Assembly: GCF_014654615.1 (NCBI RefSeq) | Contig: NZ_BNBB01000008.1 | Coordinates: 1 to 64,000, forward strand | DNA: 64,000 nt | Reading direction: 5' to 3' | From: Streptosporangium violaceochromogenes | Lineage (GTDB): Bacteria > Actinomycetota > Actinomycetes > Streptosporangiales > Streptosporangiaceae | In this document: positions 7,402-17,602 of the stretch, piece by piece | Layout of the letters: each line of letters starts with the position of its first letter | How positions within the stretch are numbered: the stretch's first letter is position 1 | Program-made: the position numbers and the translations under genes | Notes under the pieces: model-generated | What the model saw: the letters and a program-made list of their open reading frames with translations, nothing else | Databases searched by the model: none | Told to the model about the DNA's origin: nothing

Positions 7402-9612
7402 GTGGCCTCGATAACTCAGCGCATCAGGCGGCTCCTTGAGCGTCCCGGTTCGATCGACCTCGCCCCCTACGAGCGGACGGTGAAGGCCGCCGGTGCCCAC
7501 GAGGAGCGGCTCCGCGAACTCGGCGAACTGCCGAAGCCGTCGCTGGACGACCTGGCCGGGTTCTGCGCGATCATGCGCGAGACCGCCCGCCGCACGCTCG
7601 GGCTGAGGCCGTACGACGTGCAGCTGGTCGGCATGCTCGTCATGCTCTCCGGCAACGTCGCGGAGATGGCCACGGGCGAGGGCAAGACCCTGTCCGGGGC
7701 GATGGCCGCCGCCGGGTACGCCCTTCAGGGCAAGCGGGTCCACGTGATCTCCGTCAACGACTACCTCGCCCGGCGGGACGCCGAGTGGATGGGGCCGCTG
7801 TACGAGGCGCTGGGGGTCTCGGCCGGCTGGATCGGCCAGACCGGCACGCCGGAGGAGCGCAGAGCCGCCTACGCCCAGGACGTGACGTACGGATCGGTCA
7901 GCGAGATCGGCTTCGACGTGCTCCGCGACCGGCTCCGCACCCGGGTGGCCGACCTGGTCGTGCCCCCGCCGGACGTGGCGCTGGTGGACGAGGCCGACTC
8001 GGTTCTGGTGGACGAGGCCAGGGTGCCGCTGGTGCTGGCCGGGGCCGCCGACCCGGGCGACGCGGTGCCGGAGACGGCGGCCCTGGTCCGCCGGCTGGTC
8101 AGGGGCTACCACTACGAGGTCGACGACCAGGCCCGCAACGTCCATCTGACCGGCAAGGGCATCGACACCGTCGAGCAGGCGCTGGAGATCGACCTCTACG
8201 ACAACCCCTCCACGCTGACCGAGGTCAACCTCGCCCTGCACGCGCACGCCCTGCTGACCCGGGATGTGGACTACATCGTCCGCGACGGCAAGGTGCACCT
8301 GATCAACCCGTCCCGGGGCCGGGTGGCGCTGCTGCAGCGCTGGCCGGACGGCCTGCAGGCGGCGGTCGAGGCCAAGGAGACGCTGCCGCCCTCGGAGACC
8401 GGCGAGATCCTCGACTCGATCACCGTCCAGGGACTGATCACCCGCTACCCCCAGAAGTGCGGCATGACCGGCACGGCGGTCGCGGTCGGCGACCAGCTCC
8501 GCGAGTTCTACGACCTCAAGGTGGCGGTGATCCCGCCCAACCGGCCGTGCGTGCGGGTCGACGAGCCCGACCGGCTGTTCGAGTACAGGCTGGACAAGGA
8601 CCAGGCGCTGGTCGACGAGATCGTCAAGGTGCACGCCACCGGGCGGCCGATCCTGATCGGCACCCTGGACGTGGCCGAGTCGGAGCGGCTCTCCCTCACC
8701 CTGAGCGGCCGCGGTCTCGCGTGCGTCGTCCTCAACGCCAAGAACGACGCCGAGGAGGCGGCGATCATCGCCCGGGCCGGAGAACGCGACGCGATCACCG
8801 TCTCCACCCAGATGGCCGGGCGCGGCACCGACATCCGCCTCGGCGAGGGCGTGGACGAGCTCGGCGGACTGTACGTCATCGGCTCCGGGCGGCACACCAG
8901 CAGCCGCCTGGACGACCAGCTGCGCGGCCGTGCCGGGCGTCAGGGCGACCCCGGCGGCTCGGTCTTCCTCGTCAGCGGCGAGGACGAGCTGATCACCCAC
9001 TACGTCGCCGACGAGTACGCCCGGGGCGTCCCCGACCACCGGCTCGTGGGGCACGCCCAGCGGGTCGCCGAGGGCGTGGACATGGAGATCCACCGCAACA
9101 CCTGGCGCTACACCCGTCTGCTGGAGCGACACCGGGCGCAGGTCCTCGAACTGCGCGAGAAGGTGCTGCGCGAGCGCTCGGGCGGCGACGCCCTGGCGGC
9201 GGCCGCCCCCGAGCGCTGGGCCTCGCTGCGCGAGACCGTGGACGAGGAGGTGCTGCACGAGGCCGCCCGCCAGATCGTGCTGTTCCACCTCGACCGCTGC
9301 TGGGCCGACCACCTGGCCTACCTCGCCGAGCTGCGCGAGGGCATCCACCTGCGCGCCCTCGGCCGCCTCAGCCCGATCGAGGAGTTCAACAAGGAGGCCA
9401 AACCCGCCTACGAACGCATGCTGGCCGACGTCGAGTCCCGCTCGATCACGACCTTCGAGGCCGCCGTGATCACCCCGGACGGCCTCGACCTCGCCGGCGC
9501 GGACCTCAAGCGCCCCAGCTCCACCTGGACCTACCTCGTCCAGGACAACCCCTTCGGCACCGAGTGGGAGCGCATCCTCAACCGCCTGACCACCAAGGTC
9601 CGCCGCCGCTGA
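7402..9612 (+). CDS. secA2: Preprotein translocase ATPase SecA2
   Basis: 736 residues, shorter than housekeeping SecA (about 900) and lacking the C-terminal zinc-binding tail, as in actinobacterial SecA2. Walker A is MATGEGKT near residue 95, followed by [10 protein letters not shown]. The DEAD-type box is VDEADS near residue 197. A C-terminal helicase motif ([16 protein letters not shown]) and the [15 protein letters not shown] motif are intact. The GTG at 7402 has a perfect GGAGG upstream; the frame opens slightly earlier at 7372. It powers export of a subset of proteins through SecYEG. Confidence 0.92.
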   Translation: MASITQRIRRLLERPGSIDLAPYERTVKAAGAHEERLRELGELPKPSLDDLAGFCAIMRETARRTLGLRPYDVQLVGMLVMLSGNVAEMATGEGKTLSGAMAAAGYALQGKRVHVISVNDYLARRDAEWMGPLYEALGVSAGWIGQTGTPEERRAAYAQDVTYGSVSEIGFDVLRDRLRTRVADLVVPPPDVALVDEADSVLVDEARVPLVLAGAADPGDAVPETAALVRRLVRGYHYEVDDQARNVHLTGKGIDTVEQALEIDLYDNPSTLTEVNLALHAHALLTRDVDYIVRDGKVHLINPSRGRVALLQRWPDGLQAAVEAKETLPPSETGEILDSITVQGLITRYPQKCGMTGTAVAVGDQLREFYDLKVAVIPPNRPCVRVDEPDRLFEYRLDKDQALVDEIVKVHATGRPILIGTLDVAESERLSLTLSGRGLACVVLNAKNDAEEAAIIARAGERDAITVSTQMAGRGTDIRLGEGVDELGGLYVIGSGRHTSSRLDDQLRGRAGRQGDPGGSVFLVSGEDELITHYVADEYARGVPDHRLVGHAQRVAEGVDMEIHRNTWRYTRLLERHRAQVLELREKVLRERSGGDALAAAAPERWASLRETVDEEVLHEAARQIVLFHLDRCWADHLAYLAELREGIHLRALGRLSPIEEFNKEAKPAYERMLADVESRSITTFEAAVITPDGLDLAGADLKRPSSTWTYLVQDNPFGTEWERILNRLTTKVRRR

Positions 9613-9690
9613 CCCCGCCCCACTCCGCCCTGCCCCGCCACGCCCCATCCTGCGCCCTCGCCCCGCCCTCCGGGCCGCCGCCCGCGCCCG

Positions 9691-10734
9691 TCAGGCGGGA
9701 TAGGCGTGGGTCTCGGTGGCCTTCAGCGCCGCCCAGACCCGCCCGCCCGGCCGGAGGTCCAGCTCGGCGACCGCCGCGGAGGTGACGTCGGCGGAGGCGT
9801 CGAGCGGACCGGTGAGCAGCACGCGCACGCTGTCGCCGTGCCGTTCCACGCCGCCGATCGTCGCCTCCCAGAGGTTGCGGGGGGTACCGTCGGGCCGATG
9901 ACGGTACAGGGCGACGGCCGAGGGCGGGAAGGCGACGAACACCGGCCCCGCGTGCGCGTCGGCCGTGTTGAGGGTGATGCCCTCCAGCCGGACGACGTGC
10001 CCGTCCGCGACCCCCCGGTACAGGTTGAGCCCGACCAGCCGGGCGACGTACCCGGTGCGGGGATGGCGGGCCACGGCCGAGGGCGGCCCCTGCTGGACGA
10101 CGACGCCGCCCTCCACCACGACGAGACGGTCGGCCAGGACCATCGCCTCCAGCGGATCGTGGGTGACCAGCACGGCGGCGCCGTCGAAGTCGTCGAGGTG
10201 GCGGCGGAGCCGGGCGCGGACGTCCAGGCGGGTGTGGGCGTCGAGCGCGGCCAGCGGCTCGTCGAGGAGCAGCAGGCGGGGCCGTACGGCGAGGGCACGG
10301 GCGAGGGCGACCCGCTGGGCCTGCCCCCCGGAGAGCTCGCCGGGCCGGGCGGAGGCGTGTTCGGCGAGCCCCACCCGCTCCAGCCACTCCCGGGCGATCC
10401 GCCTGCCCTCCTTCCTGGACGCGCCGTGGCAGCGCGGCCCGAAGGCCACGTTGTCCAGCGCGGACAGGTGCGGGAACAGGAGATAGTCCTGGAACACCAT
10501 GCCGATCGGGCGCCGCTCCGCGGGCAGGTCGTGGATCGCCTCGCCGTCGAGGCGGATGTGACCGCCGGTCATCGGCACCAGCCCCGCCAGGGCGCGCAGG
10601 GCCGTGGTCTTGCCCGCGCCGTTGGGGCCGAGCAGGGCGACCACCTCCCCGGCCGCGACGTCCAGCCCGATGTCGAGCCGGAACGCCGGCCGCCCGACGA
10701 CCAGCCTGCTCTCGATCACGACGCGCCGGCCCAT
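9691..10734 (-). CDS. modC: Molybdate ABC transporter ATP-binding protein ModC
   Basis: 347 residues. Walker A is GPNGAGKTT near residue 36, Q-loop VFQDYLLFPHL, signature LSGGQAQR and Walker B LLLLDEPLAALD, followed by a C-terminal TOBE-like domain (about residues 280-345) that binds molybdate. The ATG at 10734 overlaps the end of modB by 19 bases, so the two are probably translationally coupled. It energises molybdate import with ModA and ModB. The frame continues upstream without stop as a shadow of modB. Confidence 0.92.
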   Translation of the reverse strand: MGRRVVIESRLVVGRPAFRLDIGLDVAAGEVVALLGPNGAGKTTALRALAGLVPMTGGHIRLDGEAIHDLPAERRPIGMVFQDYLLFPHLSALDNVAFGPRCHGASRKEGRRIAREWLERVGLAEHASARPGELSGGQAQRVALARALAVRPRLLLLDEPLAALDAHTRLDVRARLRRHLDDFDGAAVLVTHDPLEAMVLADRLVVVEGGVVVQQGPPSAVARHPRTGYVARLVGLNLYRGVADGHVVRLEGITLNTADAHAGPVFVAFPPSAVALYRHRPDGTPRNLWEATIGGVERHGDSVRVLLTGPLDASADVTSAAVAELDLRPGGRVWAALKATETHAYPA

Positions 10735-11516
10735 CGCCCCCGCAGGCCGGCCAGCACGCCCACCGATACCGCGAGCAGCACCAGGCTCAGCACGATCGCG
10801 GCCTCGGGGTCGGTCTCCAGCGCGAGATAGACCGCCAGCGGCATGGTCTGGGTCCTGCCGGGAAAGTTGCCGGCGAAGGTGATCGTGGCCCCGAACTCGC
10901 CCAGGGCCCTGGCCCAGCACAGCACGGCGCCGGCGACCACCCCCGGCGCCACCATCGGCAGGGTGACCCGGGTGAACACCCGCAGCCGCGAGGCGCCGAG
11001 GGTCGCGGCGGCCTCCTCGAACCGGGGGTCGACGGTCTTCAGCGCGCCCTCCACGCTGATCACCAGGAACGGCAGTGCCACGAACGCCTCCGCCACCACG
11101 ACGGCGGCCGTGGTGAACGGAAGCGAGAACCCCGACACCTCGTACAGCAACCGCCCCACCGGTCCGTTGCGGCCGAGCACCAGCAGCAGCGCCACTCCGC
11201 CGACCACCGGCGGCAGCACCAGCGGCACCGTCACCAGCGCGCGGACCAGCCGCCGGCCGGGGACGTCCCCCCTGGCCAGCACCCAGGCCAGGGGCACCCC
11301 GAGCAGCAGGCAGAACGCGGTCGCGAGGGTCGCGGTGACCAGCGAGAGCCGCAGGGCCTCCAGCACCCTCGGCTCGGCCAGCCGCTCCCCCATCGTGCTC
11401 CAGGGTGCCCTGACCAGCAGGCCCGCCAGGGGCAGGAGGAGAAACACCAGCGCGAGCGCCGCCGGAACCGTCAGCACCCACGGCATCCGCCCCGTCGTAC
11501 GACGAGCTGTCGCCAT
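10716..11516 (-). CDS. modB: Molybdate ABC transporter permease ModB
   Basis: 266 residues with five to six membrane helices. The EAA loop of binding-protein-dependent permeases is seen as EEAAATLGASRLRVFTRVTLP around residues 150-170. It lies between modA (12 bases upstream) and modC (overlapping) in one leftward operon. Confidence 0.92.
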   Translation of the reverse strand: MATARRTTGRMPWVLTVPAALALVFLLLPLAGLLVRAPWSTMGERLAEPRVLEALRLSLVTATLATAFCLLLGVPLAWVLARGDVPGRRLVRALVTVPLVLPPVVGGVALLLVLGRNGPVGRLLYEVSGFSLPFTTAAVVVAEAFVALPFLVISVEGALKTVDPRFEEAAATLGASRLRVFTRVTLPMVAPGVVAGAVLCWARALGEFGATITFAGNFPGRTQTMPLAVYLALETDPEAAIVLSLVLLAVSVGVLAGLRGRWAGAS

Positions 11517-11528
11517 GACGCGAGGACC

Positions 11529-12299
11529 CTAGGGGACGTCGAACCCGGCGCCGGCCAGCACGTCGCGGCCCCGCGGGGACAGGACCAGCTCGACGAACCG
11601 CCCGGCCTGCGCGCCGGACGGGGCCGCGGACAGCGCCGCGATCGGGTAGTCGTTGATCGCAGTGGCCGCCTCGGGGAAGTCGAGCCCCCCGACCTTCCCC
11701 GCGGCGGCGAGGACGTCGGTCCGGTAGACCAGGGCGGCGTCGACCTCACCGAGCTCGACCTTGGTGAGGGTGGCCTTGACGTCCTGCTCGTAGGTCACGG
11801 GGGTGACCTTCAGTCCGGCGGCGCCCAGGGCCTTGGCGGCGGCGGCGCCGCAGGGGACCTGCGCGGCGCACAGCGCCACCTTCACCTTGGGGTCGGCCAG
11901 GTCCTTCAGCGCGTCGACGTGGGCGGGGTTGTCCTTGGGGAAGGCGATCTGGAGCCGGTTGCGCGCGAACGTGACGGGGGTGCCCGCCAGGGAGGCGTCG
12001 GTGACGGTTTTCATGGTGGCGGGGCTGGCCGCGGCGAACACGTCGGCGGGGGCGCCCTGGACGATCTGCTGGGCGAGCGTGGCGCTGGAGCCGAAGTTGA
12101 AGACGACACGGGTGCCGGGGTGCGCGGCCTCGAAGTCCTGGCCGAGCCGGGTGAACACCCCGGTCAGGGAGGCGGCGGCGAACACGGTCACCGTCTTCCC
12201 CCCCGTTTTCGCGTCCGTTCCCCCTTTCGCGCCGGCGCCGCAGGCGGTGAGCGCAAGGAGCAGGGCCAGTACGGCCGATGCCGTCCGGATCGGTTTCAT
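11529..12299 (-). CDS. modA: Molybdate-binding lipoprotein ModA
   Basis: 256 residues. The lipoprotein signal ends in LLALTACG, placing the lipidated cysteine near residue 20. The mature part shows the ModA pattern VTVFAAASLTGVFTRLGQDFE and NFGSSATLAQQI. It captures molybdate or tungstate outside the membrane and delivers it to ModBC. It starts 14 bases after the regulator gene upstream. Confidence 0.92.
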   Translation of the reverse strand: MKPIRTASAVLALLLALTACGAGAKGGTDAKTGGKTVTVFAAASLTGVFTRLGQDFEAAHPGTRVVFNFGSSATLAQQIVQGAPADVFAAASPATMKTVTDASLAGTPVTFARNRLQIAFPKDNPAHVDALKDLADPKVKVALCAAQVPCGAAAAKALGAAGLKVTPVTYEQDVKATLTKVELGEVDAALVYRTDVLAAAGKVGGLDFPEAATAINDYPIAALSAAPSGAQAGRFVELVLSPRGRDVLAGAGFDVP

Positions 12300-12313
12300 G
12301 TGATCTCCAACGA

Positions 12314-12712
12314 TCAGGGGGTCTCCGGCACCTCGACGACGACGGTGGTCGACTTCACCACCGCGACGGCGACCACGCCCGGCTCCAGCCCGAGCTCGTC
12401 GGCCGACAGGCGGCTCATCAGGGACACCACCCGGAACGGTCCAGCGGCGATCTCCACCTGGGCCATCACCCTGTCCTTGATCACCTCTGTCACGATCCCC
12501 CGGAAGCGGTTGCGGGCCGAGGACCCGCCGCCGCCCAGGTCGTCGCGCCCCGACTGCGACCGGGCGAACGCGGCCAGGTCTGCACCGGGGATCAGACGGT
12601 GGCCGTGGTCGTCACGCCGCGCGGACAGCCTGCCGGCGTCGACCCAGCGGCGCACGGTGTCGGCGCTGACCCCGAGCAGCGCCGCGGCCTCACTGATCCG
12701 GAACGTCGTCAC
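12314..12712 (-). CDS. MerR-type HTH plus TOBE (Mop) molybdate-responsive regulator
   Basis: 132 residues. The N-terminal excisionase/MerR-type helix-turn-helix (residues 3-45, ISEAAALLGVSADTVRRWVD) is followed by a Mop/TOBE domain (about residues 65-130, NRFRGIVTEVIKDRVMAQVEI) that binds molybdate. As first gene of the mod operon it is likely an autoregulatory molybdate sensor. GTG start. Confidence 0.88.
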   Translation of the reverse strand: MTTFRISEAAALLGVSADTVRRWVDAGRLSARRDDHGHRLIPGADLAAFARSQSGRDDLGGGGSSARNRFRGIVTEVIKDRVMAQVEIAAGPFRVVSLMSRLSADELGLEPGVVAVAVVKSTTVVVEVPETP

Positions 12713-13227
12713 ACCTCATGACCTTATCTCCCGTGATTTCGAGGCTCAACGGCGGGTCAGGCTAGAGGATGCGGCGGTGAACAGCGTCCTTCCCTCGCAT
12801 CCACGAGAGCTGCCGGCTTCCCCTCGCGGTCCACCGGCACGGCGGGCACGGCCTCCCCGTCGGGACACCGAGGCACCGGCCTGCTAAAAAAGGCCATGGA
12901 AAACGCTTCACCCGAGAAAACACCGTTTTTCCGGGAGGTGGAAAAACCGAAGGCGACGTAAGACGAACGGACCGGATCGCACTTCCGGGAGGACGACCGA
13001 CTTTCCTGGTCACGGACGTGGAAAAACGCCGCGACACGACCCGTTCACCGTCCGCTGCCCGCCCGCCGTCACCCCGGCCGGGCGTTCCGGGCGCGGAGGC
13101 GGGCGTGGCACGACGCCGTCACCCGCCCGCGCGCCTTCGACCGGAAACGTCGTTTTCCCGCCAGGGCGTGAGGTATTCGTCACGATTACGTGAACGGTAA
13201 TGTTTTCGTGAAGTAGTAGCGGTTAAT
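12713..13227. other. Intergenic region between the mod operon and an XRE regulator
   Basis: About 515 bases. The left end must hold the mod promoter. The middle is A-rich and no coding frame is convincing. The right end (13180-13201) has two overlapping inverted repeats, annotated separately. Confidence 0.5.
13180..13201. promoter_or_regulatory. Overlapping inverted repeats upstream of XRE/MmyB regulator
   Basis: TCACG-ATTA-CGTGA at 13180-13193 overlaps ATTAC-N7-GTAAT at 13185-13201. The pair sits 27-48 bases upstream of the XRE gene in an AT-rich patch that probably contains its promoter, so it may be an autoregulatory operator. Confidence 0.45.
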
Positions 13228-14040
13228 ATGTATTTTATGACCATAACCAGCGCGTCCCGGCCCGTCGGCACACTTCTCCGGCAGTGGCGGGAGCGCAGGC
13301 GGATGAGCCAGACGGACCTCGCTCTCCAGGCCAACGTCTCCGCCCGGCACCTGAGCTTCGTGGAGACCGGCCGCTCCAAACCGAGCCGGGAGATGATCCT
13401 GAACCTCGCCGAGGAACTGGAGCTGCCACTGCGCGAGCGCAACCACCTGCTGCTCTCCGGCGGGTTCGCCCCGGTCTACGCCGAGACGCCGCTCAGCTCA
13501 CCGGAGATGACCTCGGTGAGGGAGGCGCTGGGCCAGGTGCTGAGCGGGCACGAGCCTTACCCGGCGGTGGTCGTGGACCAGAGCTGGAACCTGGTCGACC
13601 GCAACGCCGCCACCGGCCTGCTGCTGCGCGGCGTCGCCGCGGAACTGCTCGTCCCGCCGGTCAACGTCCTGCGGCTGAGCCTGCACCCCCGGGGGATGGC
13701 CCAGCGGATCATCAACCTGGGCGAGTGGCGGGCCCACCTGCTGCACCGGCTGCGCCGGCAGATCAGCCTCACCGCCGACCCCGACCTCGTCGCGCTCTGG
13801 CGCGAGCTCGACGACTACCCCTGTGACCAGCCGGAACCCGAGATCGAACGGCCCGGCCCCGGCGACATCGTGATCCCGCTGCGCCTGCGCCGGGGCTATC
13901 GGGAACTCGCCTTCTTCAGCACCATGGCCACCTTCGGCACCCCCCTGGACATCACCGTCGCGGAGCTGGCGATCGAGGCGTACTTCCCCGCCAACCCCGA
14001 GACCGCCGCCTACCTCCAACACCAGCACCACCCCGACTGA
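13228..14040 (+). CDS. XRE-family regulator with MmyB-like ligand-binding domain
   Basis: 270 residues. The N-terminal HTH_XRE (about residues 14-70, MSQTDLALQANVSARHLSFVETGR) is followed by the MmyB-like domain with AVVVDQSWNLVDRNAA and a C-terminal AFFSTMATFGTPLDIT motif. This family regulates oxidoreductase or secondary-metabolite genes and binds fatty-acid-like ligands. The start is ATG 13228 or 13237; neither has a good ribosome binding site, so the mRNA may be leaderless. Confidence 0.88.
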   Translation: MYFMTITSASRPVGTLLRQWRERRRMSQTDLALQANVSARHLSFVETGRSKPSREMILNLAEELELPLRERNHLLLSGGFAPVYAETPLSSPEMTSVREALGQVLSGHEPYPAVVVDQSWNLVDRNAATGLLLRGVAAELLVPPVNVLRLSLHPRGMAQRIINLGEWRAHLLHRLRRQISLTADPDLVALWRELDDYPCDQPEPEIERPGPGDIVIPLRLRRGYRELAFFSTMATFGTPLDITVAELAIEAYFPANPETAAYLQHQHHPD

Positions 14041-14579
14041 CTCTCTCCGGCGGAAACGTTCCATCCGGCGGGCCCTCGCCGGAGACAGGGGCTCCGGCCG
14101 GGGAACGGGAGAAGGCACACGCCAAGCCGCCCCGGAGTCACCCCGAGCCGCCCCTCAGGGCCCCTCCCCTCTCCCCCCACCGGCCATCCCCACCGGGGAC
14201 CGGCCGGACTCCGCGCCGCCGTCCGGCTGGACCTCTCCGGTGGCTGCCCGTCCGTCGCGCACCGGCGCTCCGCGGAACGGCCGGGGCCGTGTCCCCGCCG
14301 CGAACGGCGTCACCCCGAGGGGCGCGGGCTCCGCACGACGGCAATCGAGAACCCTCTTTTCCCGATTACATTTCGGCATCGAATACACGCGCACGGCCCG
14401 CGCCTCACCCGCCGCCGCCGGCCGTTTACCGGCATATGATTCACCTCGCCTGAACAGGAGACATCGCCTCGGCCCGGACGGACATATTTGCGCACGTAGC
14501 GAATCGGCCACCCTCCGTCAAACTCGACCCGTGCCGGCCCTTTCTGTTCTCCTGTGCCGTCCACGGCATCCACATTTCG
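14041..14579. other. Intergenic region without recognised gene
   Basis: About 540 bases. Frames on both strands are short, overlapping and show no family resemblance. No terminator or repeat stands out. Confidence 0.4.
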
Positions 14580-15110
14580 ATGGGTGACATGAACCGCTTA
14601 TCCTCATCAGGCCCCTTTCGGAATCAGGAACCCGGTCCGCGAAGGCGGCTCCGGAAAACTCGCGCGACGCCGCGCCGTACGGCCGGAGTAATGGCGATAA
14701 GCGGTGTGCCGGCGACGGTCGCCGCCGCTGCCTCCGCGGCACGAACGGAGCCGCCACCAGGCGCTCCGCCGCCGGAACGCACCACGGTGACGTTTCCCCG
14801 CCCAAAGAGCCCGGACGACGGCCTGCGCGCCGCCGTCGCGAGGGCACGGAAACCAAAAAGGACCGGTCGAAGTGCTGAGCCCGGCGACCAAGATCAGCAC
14901 ATCCTGGGCCTTCCCCGAAGGTCACGTCGCGACCGGCACGTACGCGGCCCCGCCCGGGTGAAACAGGCGGACGGGTCGTGGTCCTGGATCGACAATTCAC
15001 TCGCCGAACGTGACGGAGCGCTCAGGCCCCGGGTTTCCGGGACCACGGTGGCGGTGGTACGCAGCAGCACGGCCGGCCTGACGTGTCCGTCCGGCAACAC
15101 CGACGGCTCC
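14580..15110 (+). pseudogene. Remnant of an RHS/DNRLRE-type secreted protein N-terminus
   Basis: The 5' part encodes a possible signal region (alanine-rich, near codons 35-55) and a basic ARARK segment. A second frame then reads ATKISTSWAFPEGHVATGTY, and after a one-base shift the first frame reads RVKQADGSWSWIDNSLAERD and DGALRPRV. That order matches the N-terminal section of large actinobacterial RHS-like secreted proteins. The remaining thousands of bases of such a gene are missing and stops follow, so this is a relic. Assignment is by pattern recognition only. Confidence 0.45.
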
Positions 15111-16081
15111 CCGATCGACCAAAGGCAAGGTATACGGAATACGCATCAACCGTTGGCGGAAAGAAAACAAACGCGTGGCCGACACCCCGGGAGAAGGTGT
15201 CTGCTTACGCGTTTCCAACGCGCCCCAAGGGGGGCGAGGCCATGCTCGCGGCGCTGAAAACGTATCGATGGAGGACCATCGGCTTCCTCCTGCCGCTCAG
15301 CCCCCCACACTTTCTTACGATGCGATTCTTTGTCCGCGAAATCCTTCCGCCGATACACGTCACGGCATGCGAGTCTTTCCCGTCAAAGAGTACGACGTCT
15401 CCCTGCCGCCCGTGGACGCCATCCCGGAACAGATCGTCACGACTCGTCTCCAGGCCGTCGACGCCCGAGACACGGACACAGCCGATGCCCTGTCAAGCCC
15501 GGAGTTCCTCCATGGGCGGGGAGGGCGAGAGTTTTTCTGTGGATACACCGGTGTCGACCACATCAGGGTGGGCTCCCCGAGCGTCGACACCTTTCCCCCC
15601 CGGGGACCTATCGGTACGTCCTCAATGTCAGCGCGGGGTACGTGGCACATGAGGTCGCGGAAGGGGCGCAGGGGCCTGACGGGCAACGAACCTTCGGATA
15701 CAAGGTGGGCCGTAATAAAAAACAGAACGCCGGAGCGTTCTCGAATACGGCAACGGATAAAACAGGAACCCGGCAGGAGGGCCCCCGCCGCCGGGGAGGC
15801 GGGGCGGCGGACGACGTCCACAGGCCACGAAGTCCCACCGGGGGAGGGGCGTTCGCGAAGCGGCCGTCCCGGGCAGGCACGAGGGCCCGCCCTCCGACGC
15901 CGAACCGCCGCCGCCCTCCTTCGCCCGGTGATCCCGCCGGGCCCCCGAGGGGCCGGGCCTCCTCGCGCCGGGAACGACCGGAAGAGCGTCCCCGCCGGCG
16001 TCGGTGCGGGCCCGCGAACGCCTCACGGGCCGAAAAACACCCTCCGGCCGTTCCCGCATCACCGAAAGGGGGTGTGGACCG
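15111..16081. other. Probable decayed DNA
   Basis: About 970 bases with several overlapping frames of inconsistent codon bias. One short stretch (about 15600-15720) reads like a fragment of a beta-rich secreted protein, but no intact gene can be supported. It may be the rest of the RHS-like relic. Confidence 0.35.
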
Positions 16082-16387
16082 CTAGCCCAGGTCTGTGAAA
16101 GCGCCGTCCTTGATTCCCTTGAGGAAGGCGTCCCATTCGCACGGGGAGAAGGTCAGCATCGGGCCGTCGGGGTCTTTGGAATCGCGGACCAGGAACAGCA
16201 GGTCGACATCCGTCCCGTAGGCCGCTCCGGCCCAAAAATCGCCGCCGAGTGCGGTTTCGGAACGTTTCCCGGCCCCGGCTCCCTCAAGAGTGCTCCTGTG
16301 CCATACGCCGACCTCGACGCAATTTTGACCGCTTCCGCTCCGGGAACTCTTACGCCACACGATATGGGACAGGACCGCCGGGGACAT
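16082..16387 (-). CDS. DUF397 (BldB-like) protein, tandem
   Basis: 101 residues. It opens with WRKSSRSGSGQNCVEVGVW, then a degenerate second copy, then the family's LFLVRDSKDPDGPMLTFSPCEWDAFL ending. DUF397 proteins accompany XRE-DUF5753 regulators in WhiJ/AbaA-like cassettes, and the XRE gene starts the same leftward unit 21 bases upstream. They are thought to act as small partners of the regulator. Confidence 0.9.
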   Translation of the reverse strand: MSPAVLSHIVWRKSSRSGSGQNCVEVGVWHRSTLEGAGAGKRSETALGGDFWAGAAYGTDVDLLFLVRDSKDPDGPMLTFSPCEWDAFLKGIKDGAFTDLG

Positions 16388-16408
16388 TTCCCCACCTCCT
16401 TATAAGGA

Positions 16409-17263
16409 TCAGCCGAACCGACCGACCGCCTCCGCGATGAGGGACCGGGACTCGTCCGGCCCCAGCGCCTGCGCGCGAAGATGGTCGAACGCCACCGTAT
16501 AACGGTAAACATCCGTTTCCCTCTCCACGTAGAGGCTGTCTGTCAAGTTCTCCAAGAACACCACATCGGGATCGGCGGGTTCGGGAAACCGGAGAATCTC
16601 AAACGCGCCGCTCGTCCCCGAGTGGGCTCCGGCGGAAAAAGGCAGGACCTGAAGGGTGACATGGGGAGAGTGCGCTCCCTCGAGGAGCCGTTCGAGCTGT
16701 GACCGCATCACGACCGGCCCCCCGATGGCACGGTGGACGACGGCTTCGTCCAGGACGACCCACAGCCGCAGAGGGTCGTCCCGCGAGAGAACCGCCTGGC
16801 GGGCCATACGGATCTCCACACGGCGTCCGACCTCACCCGAAGGCGAGACGACCAGGCCCGCGCGGATGACGGCACGGGCGTAGTCCTCGGTCTGGAGGAG
16901 GCCGGGGATGACCACGGGCGCGAAGCTGTGCATGGAGGCGGCCTCGGCCTCAAGCCCGATGTAGGCCGCGTACTCCCCCGACAGGTCGCTGTAGGCCTGC
17001 CACCACCCCCTCTTCCGGGCGTCACGGGTGAGTTTGAGGAGTTCCTCCCGCTTGAAGCCGTCTATCCCGTAGAGATCCAGAAGACGCCCCACGTCCTTGG
17101 GGACGACGCCCACCCGCGAGGTCTCGATCCGCGAGAGCTTCGTGGCGGACCAGCCGAGCCGTCCACCGGCCTCCTCCAACGTCAGCTGAGCGCGTTCACG
17201 CAGGCGGCGCAGCTCAGAGGCCAGACGACGCCTGCGCACCGTAGGACTCCCCGCTTGCCTCAT
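16409..17263 (-). CDS. XRE-DUF5753 (WhiJ-like) regulator, copy 1
   Basis: 284 residues. HTH_XRE at residues 10-65 (LRERAQLTLEEAGGRLGWSATKLSRIE), then the DUF5753 domain with RGWWQAYSDLSGEYAAYIGLE, PGLLQTEDYARAVIRA and LQVLPFSAGAHSG. The ATG at 17263 is preferred because GGAGGAG sits just upstream; the frame extends to 17338. An AGAGCATGCAT element lies 110 bases upstream and a GAGCAA-TT-TTGCTC palindrome at 17333. It is divergent from a HATPase gene. Confidence 0.9.
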   Translation of the reverse strand: MRQAGSPTVRRRRLASELRRLRERAQLTLEEAGGRLGWSATKLSRIETSRVGVVPKDVGRLLDLYGIDGFKREELLKLTRDARKRGWWQAYSDLSGEYAAYIGLEAEAASMHSFAPVVIPGLLQTEDYARAVIRAGLVVSPSGEVGRRVEIRMARQAVLSRDDPLRLWVVLDEAVVHRAIGGPVVMRSQLERLLEGAHSPHVTLQVLPFSAGAHSGTSGAFEILRFPEPADPDVVFLENLTDSLYVERETDVYRYTVAFDHLRAQALGPDESRSLIAEAVGRFG

Positions 17264-17332
17264 GCCGGCTCCTCCCTTGATCCACGGCCAACAGTAGCGA
17301 CATCCTGACCCAGGGTGCCAAAGCACACAGGA

Positions 17333-17346
17333 GAGCAATTTTGCTC
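17333..17346. promoter_or_regulatory. Palindrome GAGCAA-TT-TTGCTC upstream of XRE copy 1
   Basis: A perfect 6-bp inverted repeat with a TT centre, 70 bases upstream of the XRE start and in the divergent region. It is a plausible autoregulatory operator. No identical site was seen at the other two cassettes. Confidence 0.4.
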
Positions 17347-17372
17347 ATTGGGTAGCGCGCCAGCGGAGTGCG

Positions 17373-17383
17373 ATGCATGCTCT
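17373..17383 (-). promoter_or_regulatory. RGAGCATGCAY element, copy 1
   Basis: AGAGCATGCAT on the minus strand, about 110 bases upstream of the XRE-DUF5753 gene. The same 8-base core AGCATGCA recurs upstream of the two other XRE-DUF5753 genes (38851 and 55118). The GCATGC centre is palindromic. Confidence 0.45.
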
Positions 17384-17470
17384 ATGCATACACCCAATGA
17401 CTCTCCGTAGGAGACGGTGACCGAAGGAAACACCACGGAGGCGTGGGATCCACGAAGGGCAGGCGGTCAG

Positions 17471-17602
17471 ATGAGGACACACGACCTCCACAGATGGGGA
17501 CATCCCATGGAGCCGACCCGGGAGACCAACGGGTGCGGGCGACACCCAGCGGCCGGGCTCCAGAGCGTCCTCGGGCGGGCGGGCGATGGAGAGGTGCCGT
17601 GA
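17471..17602 (+). pseudogene. Shortened AbaA-cassette small gene
   Basis: A 43-residue frame beginning MRTHDLHRWG. It ends by overlapping the GTG start of the HATPase gene, exactly as the 87-residue gene at 55216 overlaps its own HATPase. The N-terminal pattern MR..L..WG is shared, but the middle section present in the 55-kb copy is missing. I read it as an internally deleted relic kept for translational coupling, or simply leftover. Confidence 0.45.

Noticed and set aside
7210..9648. 812-codon minus-strand frame opposite secA2
   Set aside because: SecA2 on the plus strand has all motifs; the reverse frame is a GC-codon shadow.
10735..11481. N-terminal extension of the modC frame to 596 codons
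   Set aside because: The extra part lies over modB in another frame. A good ATG at 10734 gives a normal ModC length.
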